From Papaver somniferum (Eukaryota > Streptophyta > Magnoliopsida > Ranunculales > Papaveraceae), in NCBI RefSeq assembly GCF_003573695.1, contig NC_039359.1:117435849-117499848 (forward strand): a stretch of DNA of 64,000 nt, in the 5' to 3' direction. Below, in pieces: positions 23,460 through 33,613 of the stretch (positions within the stretch are counted from its first letter, which is position 1; every line of letters starts with the position of its first letter). The position numbers were made by a program, and so were the translations under genes. The notes below the pieces were generated by a model that made no database searches, was not told the DNA's origin, and was given only the letters and a program-made list of their open reading frames with translations.

Positions 23460-25257
23460 TGTTATACCATTGCTTGGTTGAACCCAAAGGTTTTTTATCT
23501 CAAGCTTGTTGTTAATGTTAGTTGATCGAAACTATATCTTGATTTCCAGTCTAATAAGTCAAGTCTCGGACTAGGATTAGAATTTGGTAGTTGAGTATTA
23601 GACATCACCCTCGAAGATTAAAGACTGAAGATCAAACGATGACATTTGAAGAACTTCATCAACACGGGGTATGTGGTTACTGATTTCATATGGATTCTTT
23701 TTCAATTTTACATTTGTAATATATTGAAAAAGTGCTCACTCTATGAAACAATTCATGTGACGGTAAATATGCATTTATGTATGGACTCGAGGATATTTGA
23801 TCCATGACTTTAGTGGTAATAAACTTTCTTCCTGGAAAGTTCCTTAGGTTATAGTGAATGATCTTACGAATTCCATGAGCCAAGAATCACTCAATTCCGA
23901 GTTATATCGAAGAAGTTATGAGTGATTTATTAAAGCAACACTTATTAAGTGTTGCAATTCGTGAATAGGATACACTCCACGAACTGTTTGCAACGTTTCA
24001 CAGACTTAAGCGTGAAAACATGACTAGATGCTTTTTTTGGTCAGGTTTTTTATGTTTCCTTATCTAGGCAAGATGGCTATTCTTCCACATACAATTGATT
24101 ACCATATTAAAGTGTGTGTGATATTTTAAACTCCTTCATAATTTAAATTGTAATTTATTTTATAAAAATACAATTTATGCTAAAGTAATTATTTATGCAA
24201 GAATTGTAACTTAGGAAAGACTCTGAAAGTAAGGAGAGTCTTTGTAAAAGGAAATAGCTCAAGAACTTGCTTAGGTTTCAAGCAGCCGTTCACTATAAAT
24301 AAATGGTTTATGTAAGCTATACGATTCATCCATTGAAAATTGGTGTAAGCTTCATAAGGTTGTTTTCCACTACTTCTGTTCTTCGTGACAAGAGTGGGAC
24401 AAAAAGGACTTTGCCTAGGGGATCGCAAAGTCGAGTTGGTAATAATCTGTTTGATAGTTATGCAACTTGTAATCTAGGTTAATAAGTAATTCTTGACTAT
24501 TCCAATTAAGGTCCTTCTCTTCTGATATAAGGCCATTCAATGATTGTTGATTATAAACCCTAGGTTTGATATTTTAGTTCATGATCGTATACCAACACTA
24601 GTTGATCGAAATCTAAACTAGAAAGAAAACTTAGATTAAGGTGTCTCATAAATTCCTTAAGATTTTTTAGCAAGATATATATAGATTTGTTCTTATTGTA
24701 GAATAATTAAGTTTCTCTTCCAATGTTGAAGAGTATAATAAACCCTAATCTACAAGTTTTTTTCATATTACTTTTACCTAGTAATTTTGTTTCTCATAAC
24801 AAACACAAGATTTCCAAAACCTTGATTCACATCTAAAGGGAAATCATACCGATATTTTGTGAAAGCAAAATATCAAAAAAGTATTAACGGTGTTTTTGCA
24901 TCTTCTAAAGAGAACTAACGTTTTGCTAGAGGATTTTTCAATTATATCTTCTAAAGAGAATTGGTATTCTGCTAGAAGATTTTCGAGAGTATATAGTATT
25001 CTGCCAGAAGATTTTCGAGAGTAGATTATAAAGAGAATTGGTGTTCTGCTAGAAGATTTACAAGATGAATTCCTAAACAAAATTGGTGTTCTGCTAGGAG
25101 TTTGGTGTAACAGTTTGTGTTCAAATCTGGACAAGGTACCGAGGTTTTTATGCTATTCGCGTTTTCCTCGTTAACAGAATTTCTTTGTATCTTGATTTAC
25201 TTTTTACTTTTGCATTATATTTGTGCTGATATAATTAAAGTAACAGCAAGTAATTCG
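23460..25257 (+). mobile_element. SIRE-related solo LTR, left part
   Basis: This LTR begins TGTTATACCATTGCTTGG, a diverged form of the family start. After the nested 6.5-kb element it ends CCCCCTGCATTTTCA at 32046, about 2086 bp in all, close to the 2078-bp short form at 1734-3811. The flanks are AATTA (23455-23459) and AATTC (32047-32051), a TSD with one change. A TATA box (CACTATAAATAAATGG, about 24290) and the TTCCTCGTTAACA block near 25165 are kept. It is older than the element nested in it. Confidence 0.7.
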
Positions 25258-25408
25258 TGTTAGAGCACTGCTCGGTCGAACTCGCAAGCGTTGCTATCTC
25301 AAGCTTGTTTGTCAATATTAGTGATGAAAACTATAAGTCTTGATTTCTAGTCTACTTATAGTGATGTCTCGGACTAGGATAGAAAGTGTAGTTGAGCTCT
25401 AGACTCCA
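25258..25408 (+). repeat. Truncated 5' LTR
   Basis: The first ~150 bp match the starts of the LTRs at 5672 and 29271. The match ends at ..AGACTCCATG, where gag-coding sequence begins. About 2.3 kb of LTR and the start of gag are missing. Confidence 0.75.
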
Positions 25409-26695
25409 TGTGACTACGTGCAATCGGTATAAAGATGCTTGGGATATCTTAGAAACCGTATTTGAAGGGAATACTTGTGAAAATGAAGCTAGGCTGCAAA
25501 ACCTAAATTCTGATTGGGAAAACCTTCGTATGGCAGATGAAGATTCTTTTGATGAGTTTAATCACAAAGTGTCTGAAATTGTTAATGCATCTTTTGCATT
25601 GGGTAAGACTATTCCTGAAAAGGACATTGTGATTAAAATTCTTAGATCGCTGCCATCCAGATACGATTATAAGAAGCATGCCATCGTTGAAGGTAATAAC
25701 CTTTTAACTCTTTCCAGAAATACTCTGGTTGGGAAGTTAAATATCTTTGATCATGAGCATACATCCAAATCTGGAAAGGATGTTGCTTTCAAAGCACAAA
25801 AGAACGCTAAATTACTTGACAAAATTAAAAGTGTTTGCATCTCTGAAGATGATCTTTCGGAGGCTGATTTATCAGATGAAGATCTTGACAAGTCAGTCTT
25901 CCTGATCACTAGGCAGTTTAGGGATCTTCTTTTGAAGAGAAGTAAAAGTTTCTCCAGAGATATACCTAGGTCATCAGTTAAACCTCATAATCGTGTTCCT
26001 CTTAAAAAAGGGATATAGATGAAACTGATGACGAGGATATGCCTCAGTGCTTTAAGTGTAAAGGTTTTGGTCATTTTGAAAATGAGTGTCCAAATCGTAA
26101 AAAATACACTGGGAACAAAGGTCTAGCTGCAACTCTTGATGAAATGTCTAATAACTATGATTCTAATGAAGACGAAAAGTCAAGTGTTGCACTTCTTTGT
26201 GAAAATATTGATTTTGATAATTGTAGCAATACATACATCAATCTTGATATTCTTTCAGAAGAAATCTCAACCGGTCTGGAAGAAAAAATGAATCTACCTG
26301 TTTCTACTGGAAACTCTTTTTCTGATTTTTCAGGTTCCACTATGTGTCTAGCTGCCTACACATCTCGGGCGTCTGAATCATCTTCCGTGTTGACATGATC
26401 TTATTGTTCTCTCAAAGGTCATGAACTTTCAAAGTGTTTCAAGTACAAACACAAAATGAGATATGTCAACAAACTTCAACGAAGAGTGAATCGATTAGCA
26501 AACAAGCTCAAACTTGTTCAAAAATCATCAGAGGTATGTAAACGCATCTCTTCTTCAAAGAAGTTAGTTTCCAAAGAAAATACTAGATCATTAGAGAAAA
26601 AATTATGGTCTAAACACTCTGAGAAACATGGCTCTATGAATTCCTTTCGAAAAGGTTATGGTGGACAGATTATTTTTCACCCCAGCACAACTTAA
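25409..26695 (+). pseudogene. Copia Gag (UBN2-type) with zinc knuckles, frameshifted
   Basis: From about 25420 the frame encodes a copia-type Gag core: KDAWDILETVFEG, then DEDSFDEFNHKVSEI, IVIKILRSLPSRYD and NTLVGKLNIFDHE. This matches the Retrotran_gag_2/UBN2 pattern seen in SIRE-type elements. A frameshift near 26015-26030 leads into the frame 26039-26398 with the CCHC zinc knuckle CFKCKGFGHFENEC. After one TGA at 26396 the same frame continues with a second, partial knuckle (YCSLKGHELSKC) and a Lys/Arg-rich, probably coiled-coil tail. The N terminus (~100 residues) is deleted. The particle protein would bind RNA and assemble the core, but this copy cannot be translated whole. Confidence 0.75.
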
Positions 26696-27042
26696 TTGTG
26701 TTGGTTAGTGCATCTTGTCTCATGTACCTAATCAAAAGAGACAAGATTTTGCACACCTTAGGCTTTAGGAAAATAAAATTATTTTAGATTGTTTTTTATT
26801 TTCTTTTGCTTTGCTGAGCTTTGCAAGTCTGTAATTCGTGCCTCCTTTCATATCTAATTGATATTGGAAGGGACTTCCCTGTTTAATCAATAATAGAGGG
26901 TTATTCTCGACAATTCTACTCTTTTTAGGGTTGAGAGTTGTGCGTGCATGAACTTGTGTGTTTAAAAGTTCCATGACCCTACATTCCGTTTTCCTTCACT
27001 TGAAACTCTTTTTATCATAAGACTGCTTGTTGAGATTATCTT

Positions 27043-27450
27043 GTGATTTCCTCTCACAATTTCGGTCGTATGGATACTCCAAGCATTATGTCTTCTGATG
27101 GAAAAGATGTTAATATGATTGTTAAGCCATCAATCATGAAGGAAAAAGATAAATCTCCGTTACCTCCAACTTTGAAAAGAAAAAGAAGGAATGTGAGGAA
27201 GCTAAGAGTTGTTCCTTCAAAGTCTCAGAAGTATTCTGGTGTTCTTGAAGAGTTGAAGGAAACAAGGAAGGAGATTCAGGAAATAAAGGCTATTGCTTTG
27301 AGAACTCTTGAAATTTAGAAAGCCCTGGTTCGGCATCAATTCAAAAGGTTTGTTGGAGTTGCCTCCTTTCTTCATGAACCTTATGTTCCCATGGCTGTTG
27401 ACAACAAGGAGTTCAGGGACGATAAAGAATTTTTCAGAGGTCTCAATGTC
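27043..27450 (+). pseudogene. Second ORF of the gag-only element, unknown product
   Basis: The frame reads about 91 codons to a TAG at 27316-27318 and is then readable for another ~40 codons (..KALVRHQFKRFVG, FLHEPYVPMAVDN, EFFRGLNV). It has a basic stretch (TLKRKRRNVRKLR) followed by a likely short coiled coil (VLEELKETRKEIQEIKAIA). I do not recognise it. Its position after gag in an element without pol is unusual. It could be an extra ORF of the family or a C-terminal Gag remnant. Confidence 0.4.
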
Positions 27451-27689
27451 TAAGAAACTTCTTATAAGAATTTATTATTGTGTTTTTAATAAGGATAACT
27501 AGGGTTTGAAATAACCATTATTGTGAGTACACATAGCTATTTCTAACGATTTTCATCTTGCAATGTTCTTAGATTTATTTATTTAAATTCTAAAGTTTAT
27601 TTGGAAGATGATTTTTGCAATATTAATTTTTATGGTTTTATATATTGAAATTTTTTATGGGATATGTTGTTTACGTCCATGAAACTTGA

Positions 27690-27895
27690 CTGTCCCATAT
27701 TTGTTCAAAAGTTAACTCTATTATATGTCGATATGAAAGTATTGATAAAAGATAGAATGAACTTTTGACTACAAAAGTTAAGCCTATTATGTCATTATGC
27801 AAATATTGATGGAAGATAGGATGAACTTTTGGATACAAAGATTAAGTCTATTATATGTCATTGTGCAAATAATGATGGAAAATAGAATGCATCTT
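27690..27895. repeat. ~70-bp tandem repeat
   Basis: Three degenerate copies of a unit containing CTATTATATGTC and GATGGAAGATAGAATGAAC, inside the non-coding part of the element. Confidence 0.6.
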
Positions 27896-28317
27896 TGTTT
27901 ATTCCGCAATATTGATCTTTCCCTGATCCACATCTTGTGTATGTACTGTGTTGCTCCGTAAGTCGTCTTATGTTGAGCATGGCTAATTGAATTGATCATT
28001 TTCCTTGTGGTTAATTCAATTTATATTTTCGGATACAAATTCATGTTTCATGTGATTTGTTAATGTCCAAAGAAATCCTTCTTTTCTTGTAAAAGTAAGG
28101 TCGCTCTTGTTGTTCTTTCGGGAATGACATTTTATGAGGGAGAGTTCTTAATTGAACTTGTGCTTAATTGTCAAATCTTTGTGGGGAATGCGTTTGTGGA
28201 ACATTGTAGGAGTTATATTGTATCTTTATAAACTCCTTGATGAATACACTAAGTTTCGACTATGTGAAATCATCGAAACAAGTTGGTATGTTATTCTCTT
28301 TTGGTCATGAAGTATCT

Positions 28318-28814
28318 TGTTAGGGTACCGACCCTAAACTCGTCATAAGCCCATGGGTAGAACTCAACTCGAAAACCGGTTGACTAGATGAGGGAACCCA
28401 TTGACTTACAAATTAATCCACATCTAACCAATGTGGGACTAGGATCACAACATCCCACCACTCTTCCAGACCCAACGTCCTCGTTGGCCCACTCTATCGA
28501 CACTGACCCGAAGGTAGCCCTTTCTCTTATGGCGGCTTCACTCCCCTATCAATATTCAATGCGAGTGACAACTACGCCCATACATAGGTGCCCCAACACT
28601 TTAATATAAGATATAGGTCACCTCTTCCGTGGAGCGGGCATGGGTCGTGGTGGTTGGCTCTGATACCAAATGTTAGGGTACCGACCCTAAACTCGTCATA
28701 AAATCCCATGGGTATAACTCAACTCGAAAACCGGTTGACTATATGAGGGAACCCATTGACTTATAAACTACCAATTAAGCCCCATCTAACCAATGTGGGA
28801 CTAGGATCCCAACA
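28318..28814 (-). mobile_element. Complete TRIM retrotransposon
   Basis: A 497-bp element with the perfect TSD TATCT (28313-28317 and 28815-28819). Short LTRs lie at 28318-28452 and 28671-28814, each beginning TGTTAGGGTACCGACCC and ending (A/C)CAACA on the plus strand. On the minus strand a PBS complementary to initiator tRNA-Met (TGGTATCAGAGCC, 28656-28668) follows the 5' LTR, and a purine-rich tract (GAAGAGTGGTGGGA, 28453-28466) precedes the 3' LTR. There is no coding capacity, as expected of a terminal-repeat retrotransposon in miniature. Confidence 0.9.
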
Positions 28815-29256
28815 TATCTCTATGATAATTTCACGAGGATCCCACTAGTTTTCGTACCTTTGCCAATTTATATTGACAAAAAGGGGGAGAATTAATGTGT
28901 AGTTCACACTACAAATACATATGGTTTACGGATCATTATGTAAGGGGAAGTGGTTTTCATTGTGAGATGAAGTATTAACTAAGGGGAGTGATACATATCA
29001 CCATAGTATTGTTGTCAAAGTTGTGATACAATTGAACTTTGATGACGTAGAGCAACTTTTTTCTCATTGTTATTGCTACGGATCTTCAACAACGATGATG
29101 CAAAATTGAATACATTTGGAATCATTGGAATACTTAGAAGTGACGAAGATTTCGAGTAATGTTGAAGAACCAAGGAGATCAAGCATTTGGATGAGAAGCT
29201 ACAAAGTTTATTTATTTTGTAATCCATATGTATTGATAGTTTTGTCACTAAAATTG

Positions 29257-29270
29257 ACAAAGGAGGAGAT
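29257..29270 (+). other. Polypurine tract of the gag-only element
   Basis: AAAGGAGGAGATTT directly precedes the 3' LTR. A second, better tract (AAAAAGGGGGAGAA) lies about 390 bp upstream at 28877-28890. Confidence 0.7.
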
Positions 29271-31758
29271 TTTTAGAGCACTGCTCGGTCGTACTCGCAA
29301 GCTTTGTTAGTGATCAAAACTATAAGTCTTGATTTCTAGTCTACTTATAGTGATGTCTCAGACTAGGATAGATTGTGTAGTTGAGCATTAGACTTCACGA
29401 CGTTCATCAATTGAAGACGAAGAACTACTAATGAGAGCTTGTGGAACTTCATCAACAAAAGGTATGTGGAGACTAAAACTCATATATCACATGGAAAGTA
29501 TATTTCTACTCTATCTCCTATATTGTAACAAAAGTCGTATTACTATATAATTGTCGATTATACACAATTGAGATTTCGAGCTGAGTTTAACTCGCTTACA
29601 TATTTCTCGAAATATATGTTGGTAAGATTTCACTTCAACCAAGTTCATCTTATATTCTTGACGAAAGTCAAAAGATGATCATGTGAAAATCGCCGAGTAA
29701 CATGTTACATGGTTTGTGAGATACAATCATTTGATGTAGACTTGGAATGTTTCGTTATGATTATTTCAATAAATTGAAAATTTCTTTGATGCTAATAGTG
29801 TGTGAAAAGAGCTATTGTCATCCTCTAAGAAAGTTTCAATGATTGAAATAGAGTTTAGAATACTTAACCATCATCGAATTATAAACATAGTGTGCATCGT
29901 TGCATGTATGTGATCCATGTATGGAACTAAAGTATGCATACCCGTATGCGTACTTGAAGTTGTGAAATTCCGTGTACCAAGTACACATACCGGTACGCGT
30001 ACTTGCACAAGGTATAGGTCCGAGAATTCTGTTGGGTTTTGGAAGTGTACTTAAGTATGCGTACCTGTTCGCATATTGGCGAACCCAAACTCATACCGGC
30101 TACTTAGGTATGCGTACCCATATGCATACTTGAGTGGTTAAAGTTCTAAAATTGGTTGGCTCATGAAATAATACATTTATATATATTAAGGAATGCATTC
30201 TTTGCAAACCGTTGATTTAATGTTCATGAATTGATTCGAGTGAATCAAACCGATTTTGCTTCAATTGTGTTCTTGTATACTTCTATGAGAATATAGCAAT
30301 TGAACAACTCTTTAACTAGTTTCATTTGAGTCATTTGAACTAGTTATGGTGAAGATGAATAAGTTTGATATGAGAGTGTTCATATAGCTAACCTCGGTTA
30401 ACTACGATTGATCCAACATGGCGTACACGTTTAGGTACGGTTACTTAAACCTAAATGAAGTTACATTTCATTTGTGTATAACAAGCTAAGTTCGATCTAA
30501 CGGTTCAAAGATATTATCTTGAATCTCATCAGGTTTTCATCTAACGGTGAATATTGAATGCTTTGTTACCAAGGTAACATTGATTGCAAACCCTGATTTC
30601 AAAACTATATAAAGGAGAACTTTAGCAACTGGGAAACCTAATCCCCACACCTCATGTGTGATACTAGTTGCATAAGCTAGAGTAAATTCTCCTTTAACCT
30701 TAAGTTTTTCACGAAACCCTGTAGCTTAACGACTTGAAGACTTCATTGGGATTGTGAAGCCAGATCCAACTATTTTCTCTATAGTTGCGTGTTCTGATCT
30801 TGCCCTGTTATATCGTATTGAGTACTATCTTCTCTAATATTTGATCGAGATTGATTCTACGATAGGCAAGATAAAAAGTAGTGACAAACATCTTCGTCTC
30901 ATTGTTTGTGATTCCACAATATCTTGTTTCACTACCATACGATTAAGATTATTGTGAGGTAATTAATAACACTAGACTGTTCTTCGGGAATATAAGTCCG
31001 GTTTATCAATTGGTTCCTGTTCACCTTGATTTATGAAAAGACGGAACAAAACTCATAGGTATTTCTGTGGGAGACGGATTTATCTATTCCAATAGACTTT
31101 TTTGTGTGAGACAAAATTGTTTATCAAGTCTTCGACTTTGGGTCGCAACAACTCTTGGTTGTGGGTGAGATCAGCTAAGGGAATCAAGTGCGTAGTATCC
31201 TGATGGGATCATAGACGTAAGGAGCGCAACTGTACCTTGAATCAGTGTGAGATTGATTAGGGTTCAACTACAGTCCAGTCTGAAGTTCTTTGGTAGTAGG
31301 ATAGTGTCTGTAGCGGCTTAATACAGTGTGGTGTTCAAATTTGGACTAGGTCCCGGGGGTTTTCTGCATTTGCGGTTTTCCTTGTTAACAAAATTCTGGT
31401 GTCTGTGTTATTTCTTTTCCGCATTATATTTTGTTATATAATTGAAATATTGCAGGTTGTGCGTTGAATCTATCAATTGGTAAATCCAACCTTTGGTTGT
31501 TGATTGAAATTGATTGATCCTTGAACATTGATCTTTGGTACCGTTCAATTTACTTCTCTTATATTCAATCGGGCTCGCGAATTTCTATTTGCTGATTGCA
31601 GATTAAATTGAGAGATAGAGATATAAAACTCTTTGATATACTTTTTTCTAGATTGAGTCTGACTGTCTTGTTAATTTTCTTGAAAGTATATTGGAGTTTG
31701 TCTATTCAGATTGCCAAACGAAATACTGGGTGTGGTTGTTAGACCCCCGCCTTTTTCA
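29271..31758 (+). repeat. 3' LTR of the gag-only SIRE-like element
   Basis: A 2488-bp LTR starting TTTTAGAGCACTGCTCGG (first G changed to T) and ending CGCCTTTTTCA. It is collinear with the solo LTR at 5672-8021. The TATA box (TATATAAA) is at 30606-30613 and the R/U5 block GGTCCCGGGGGTTTTCTGC at about 31350. Confidence 0.85.
29935..30137 (+). repeat. U3 array of AGTATGCGTAC units
   Basis: At least eight copies of words such as GTATGCGTAC, GTACGCGTACTTG and ATGCATACTTG lie about 665-865 bp from the LTR start. Several are perfect or near palindromes (GTACGCGTAC). Confidence 0.7.
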
Positions 31759-32046
31759 ATCCGATATTCAACCTAGACAGTTTTTTTAAACTATATCCGG
31801 TTCGTGTACTGTTCCGGTACATACTAGGTTTTCTTGAATATTGATTTTTGAGATCGTCCATGAGTTCTTGTATACAATCAGGTTCACGCATCTTTGGTCT
31901 AAATTACTAATTGTACAAGAAAGATAAACTGTATATACATATTGTTCAAGGATCATTAAGTTGGTGTATTTGCTATTGTGTTAGGTTTTGTCTTATATGT
32001 CCAGACGAAAAATTTGGTGGTGTACTAGTTGCCCCCTGCATTTTCA
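31759..32046 (+). mobile_element. SIRE-related solo LTR, right part
   Basis: This is the last 288 bp of the LTR that starts at 23460, displaced by the gag-only element. It ends CTGCATTTTCA, parallel to the CGCTTTTTCA ends of the related LTRs, and is followed by AATTC. Confidence 0.65.
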
Positions 32047-32742
32047 AATTCAGGATGATGAAGTTTTATAGAATATTACATTTGACTTGTTCCAGAAACG
32101 ATGTGCAATGAAAACCAGCAGTGCAAGAATGTTTATCAGAAGCCCACTTTTCAGAATTCATCAAGGTTCACTATCTAAATCACTAAGAAAATATAAAAAA
32201 AATGTAAAAAGAAAAAGAAAAAAAAAGAAAGGAAAGGAAAATATTGTCCATAAGTCGAGTTTTATATCCCAAATTTATTTATTTTACTTCTACAATTCTC
32301 AATGTCAACATATATTTGGAATACCTAATAAAATTTATGGATTAGTAGTGTAGTTACATAAGTCGGGGTGCACATACTTTTATAGCACCGCGACATATTT
32401 AAAATAATAGTGTAGTTACACTATTACTTTGTCCCCGGTAGAAAAAAATTACTTTATGGCGGGAATGGAATATTCATTGAAATATAATTTCATTCGCATG
32501 TTTGATAAATAGGAATCTAGGGATCAAGATAGGATACCTGAAGGTAAAGAAATTCAAAACCCATGAAAATGATGAGTTTAAGACTGTGTTTGATAGGAGT
32601 TAATTCCATGAAATTAGTCATTTTTCATCAAAATAACATATTTTCAATTGTTTAATCAAAAATCTATTTTTATGGGGTTATAAAAAAGAGCATGGTCTAA
32701 AATATGTTTTAAATTTAATCCATGGAATTTCAGGAAAAGTCT
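32047..32742. other. Gene-free stretch upstream of the FHA gene
   Basis: AT-rich, with a short duplicated word TAGTGTAGTTACA (32346 and 32408). Nothing else was recognised. Confidence 0.4.
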
Positions 32743-32883
32743 TTCCTCAACTCCCCAGGAAAAACTCTGTTCATTTGGAATAAAATTTTCTTCCTACAAT
32801 CCAAAAAAGCGCCCGAATCGTTCCTCGACTCTCCTGGAAAAACTCTGTTCTTTTGGAATAAAATTTTCTTCCTACAATCCAAA
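32743..32883. repeat. 63-bp direct repeat, 78-bp period, in the FHA gene promoter/leader
   Basis: Copies at 32743-32805 and 32821-32883 share CTCTGTTC(A/T)TTTGGAATAAA and CTTCCTACAATCCAAA with four differences. It lies about 730-870 bp before the start codon, so it may be in the promoter or 5' leader. Confidence 0.8.
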
Positions 32884-33613
32884 CGCCGGAAATTTACACC
32901 GAGACGAGATACACAAACAGTTGGGCCCACTTCTGCCTTCACATATCCCAGATTCCCAATACTAGAATCGGACGACTCCCTCACGATTTTGTCTCGGGAG
33001 AATTTTGGGAAAATTCGGTGAGTCATTGCAAGTGAAAAACTCTCTTTCGACGAATTTTCTTCCCTCTTCGTTGAACTGAAGATAATACAGCCAGAATAAA
33101 CCCTTAATAATCATTAGACCTTCCGTTCTATTCGGAGGTAATTAATCTACACTATTCTAATTGCTGAATGTTCCCCAATAACCTAATTAACAAATTCTGT
33201 GTGTGTGTTTTTTTTTAATCTGCTTGAACACAAATTTTATATGCATTTGATTACTTAAACTTACATGCCTATTTTTGATCACAAATCAATCATCTTAAGC
33301 TATTAGTTCATAATATCAAACTGAAGCTTAAGGATTGCTTATCAATATTATTTAAAAAAATTAGGGTTTTGTTTTTAAAATTTTGTGACATTTATCTAAT
33401 AATTTTGATTAAGTTGTACTTCTATTGTTTTCTCTTAGGAAGGGTTTTTGGGAGTTTGAAGTGTGGCTTTGTTAACTGAGACCTGGGATTGGTTTAATGG
33501 AATGTCATTGGGTTTTGGTACTATTGAGCAACTTGGAGATGAATGTATTGTTTAAGTGTGATCTATAACATCTGCTGGGTTGTGTGAAGGATTAAAATTT
33601 GATATAAGGGAAA

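Larger units (their letters stand above)
25258..31758 (+). mobile_element. Gag-only SIRE-like (Ty1/copia) element with truncated 5' LTR
   Basis: This 6501-bp element lies between ATTCG (25253-25257) and ATCCG (31759-31763), a TSD with one change. It starts with only the first ~150 bp of the LTR (TGTTAGAGCACTGCTCGG..), then jumps directly into gag. The order after that is gag with zinc knuckles (25409-26695), a second small ORF (27043-27450), non-coding DNA with tandem repeats and a TRIM, a PPT (AAAGGAGGAGATTT, 29257-29270) and a 3' LTR (29271-31758). No protease, integrase, RT or RNase H is present. This is a non-autonomous gag-bearing derivative that later lost part of its 5' end. Confidence 0.75.

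Noticed and set aside
24844..25134. 96-codon minus-strand frame with repeated SSRTPILF words
   Set aside because: It reflects a small tandem repeat (GATTTTCGAGAGTA/TTCTGCTAGAAGA words) inside the LTR, not a conserved protein.
28318..28814. Cassandra-type TRIM carrying a 5S rRNA promoter
   Set aside because: The LTRs lack the 5S internal control region. It is a TRIM of another family.
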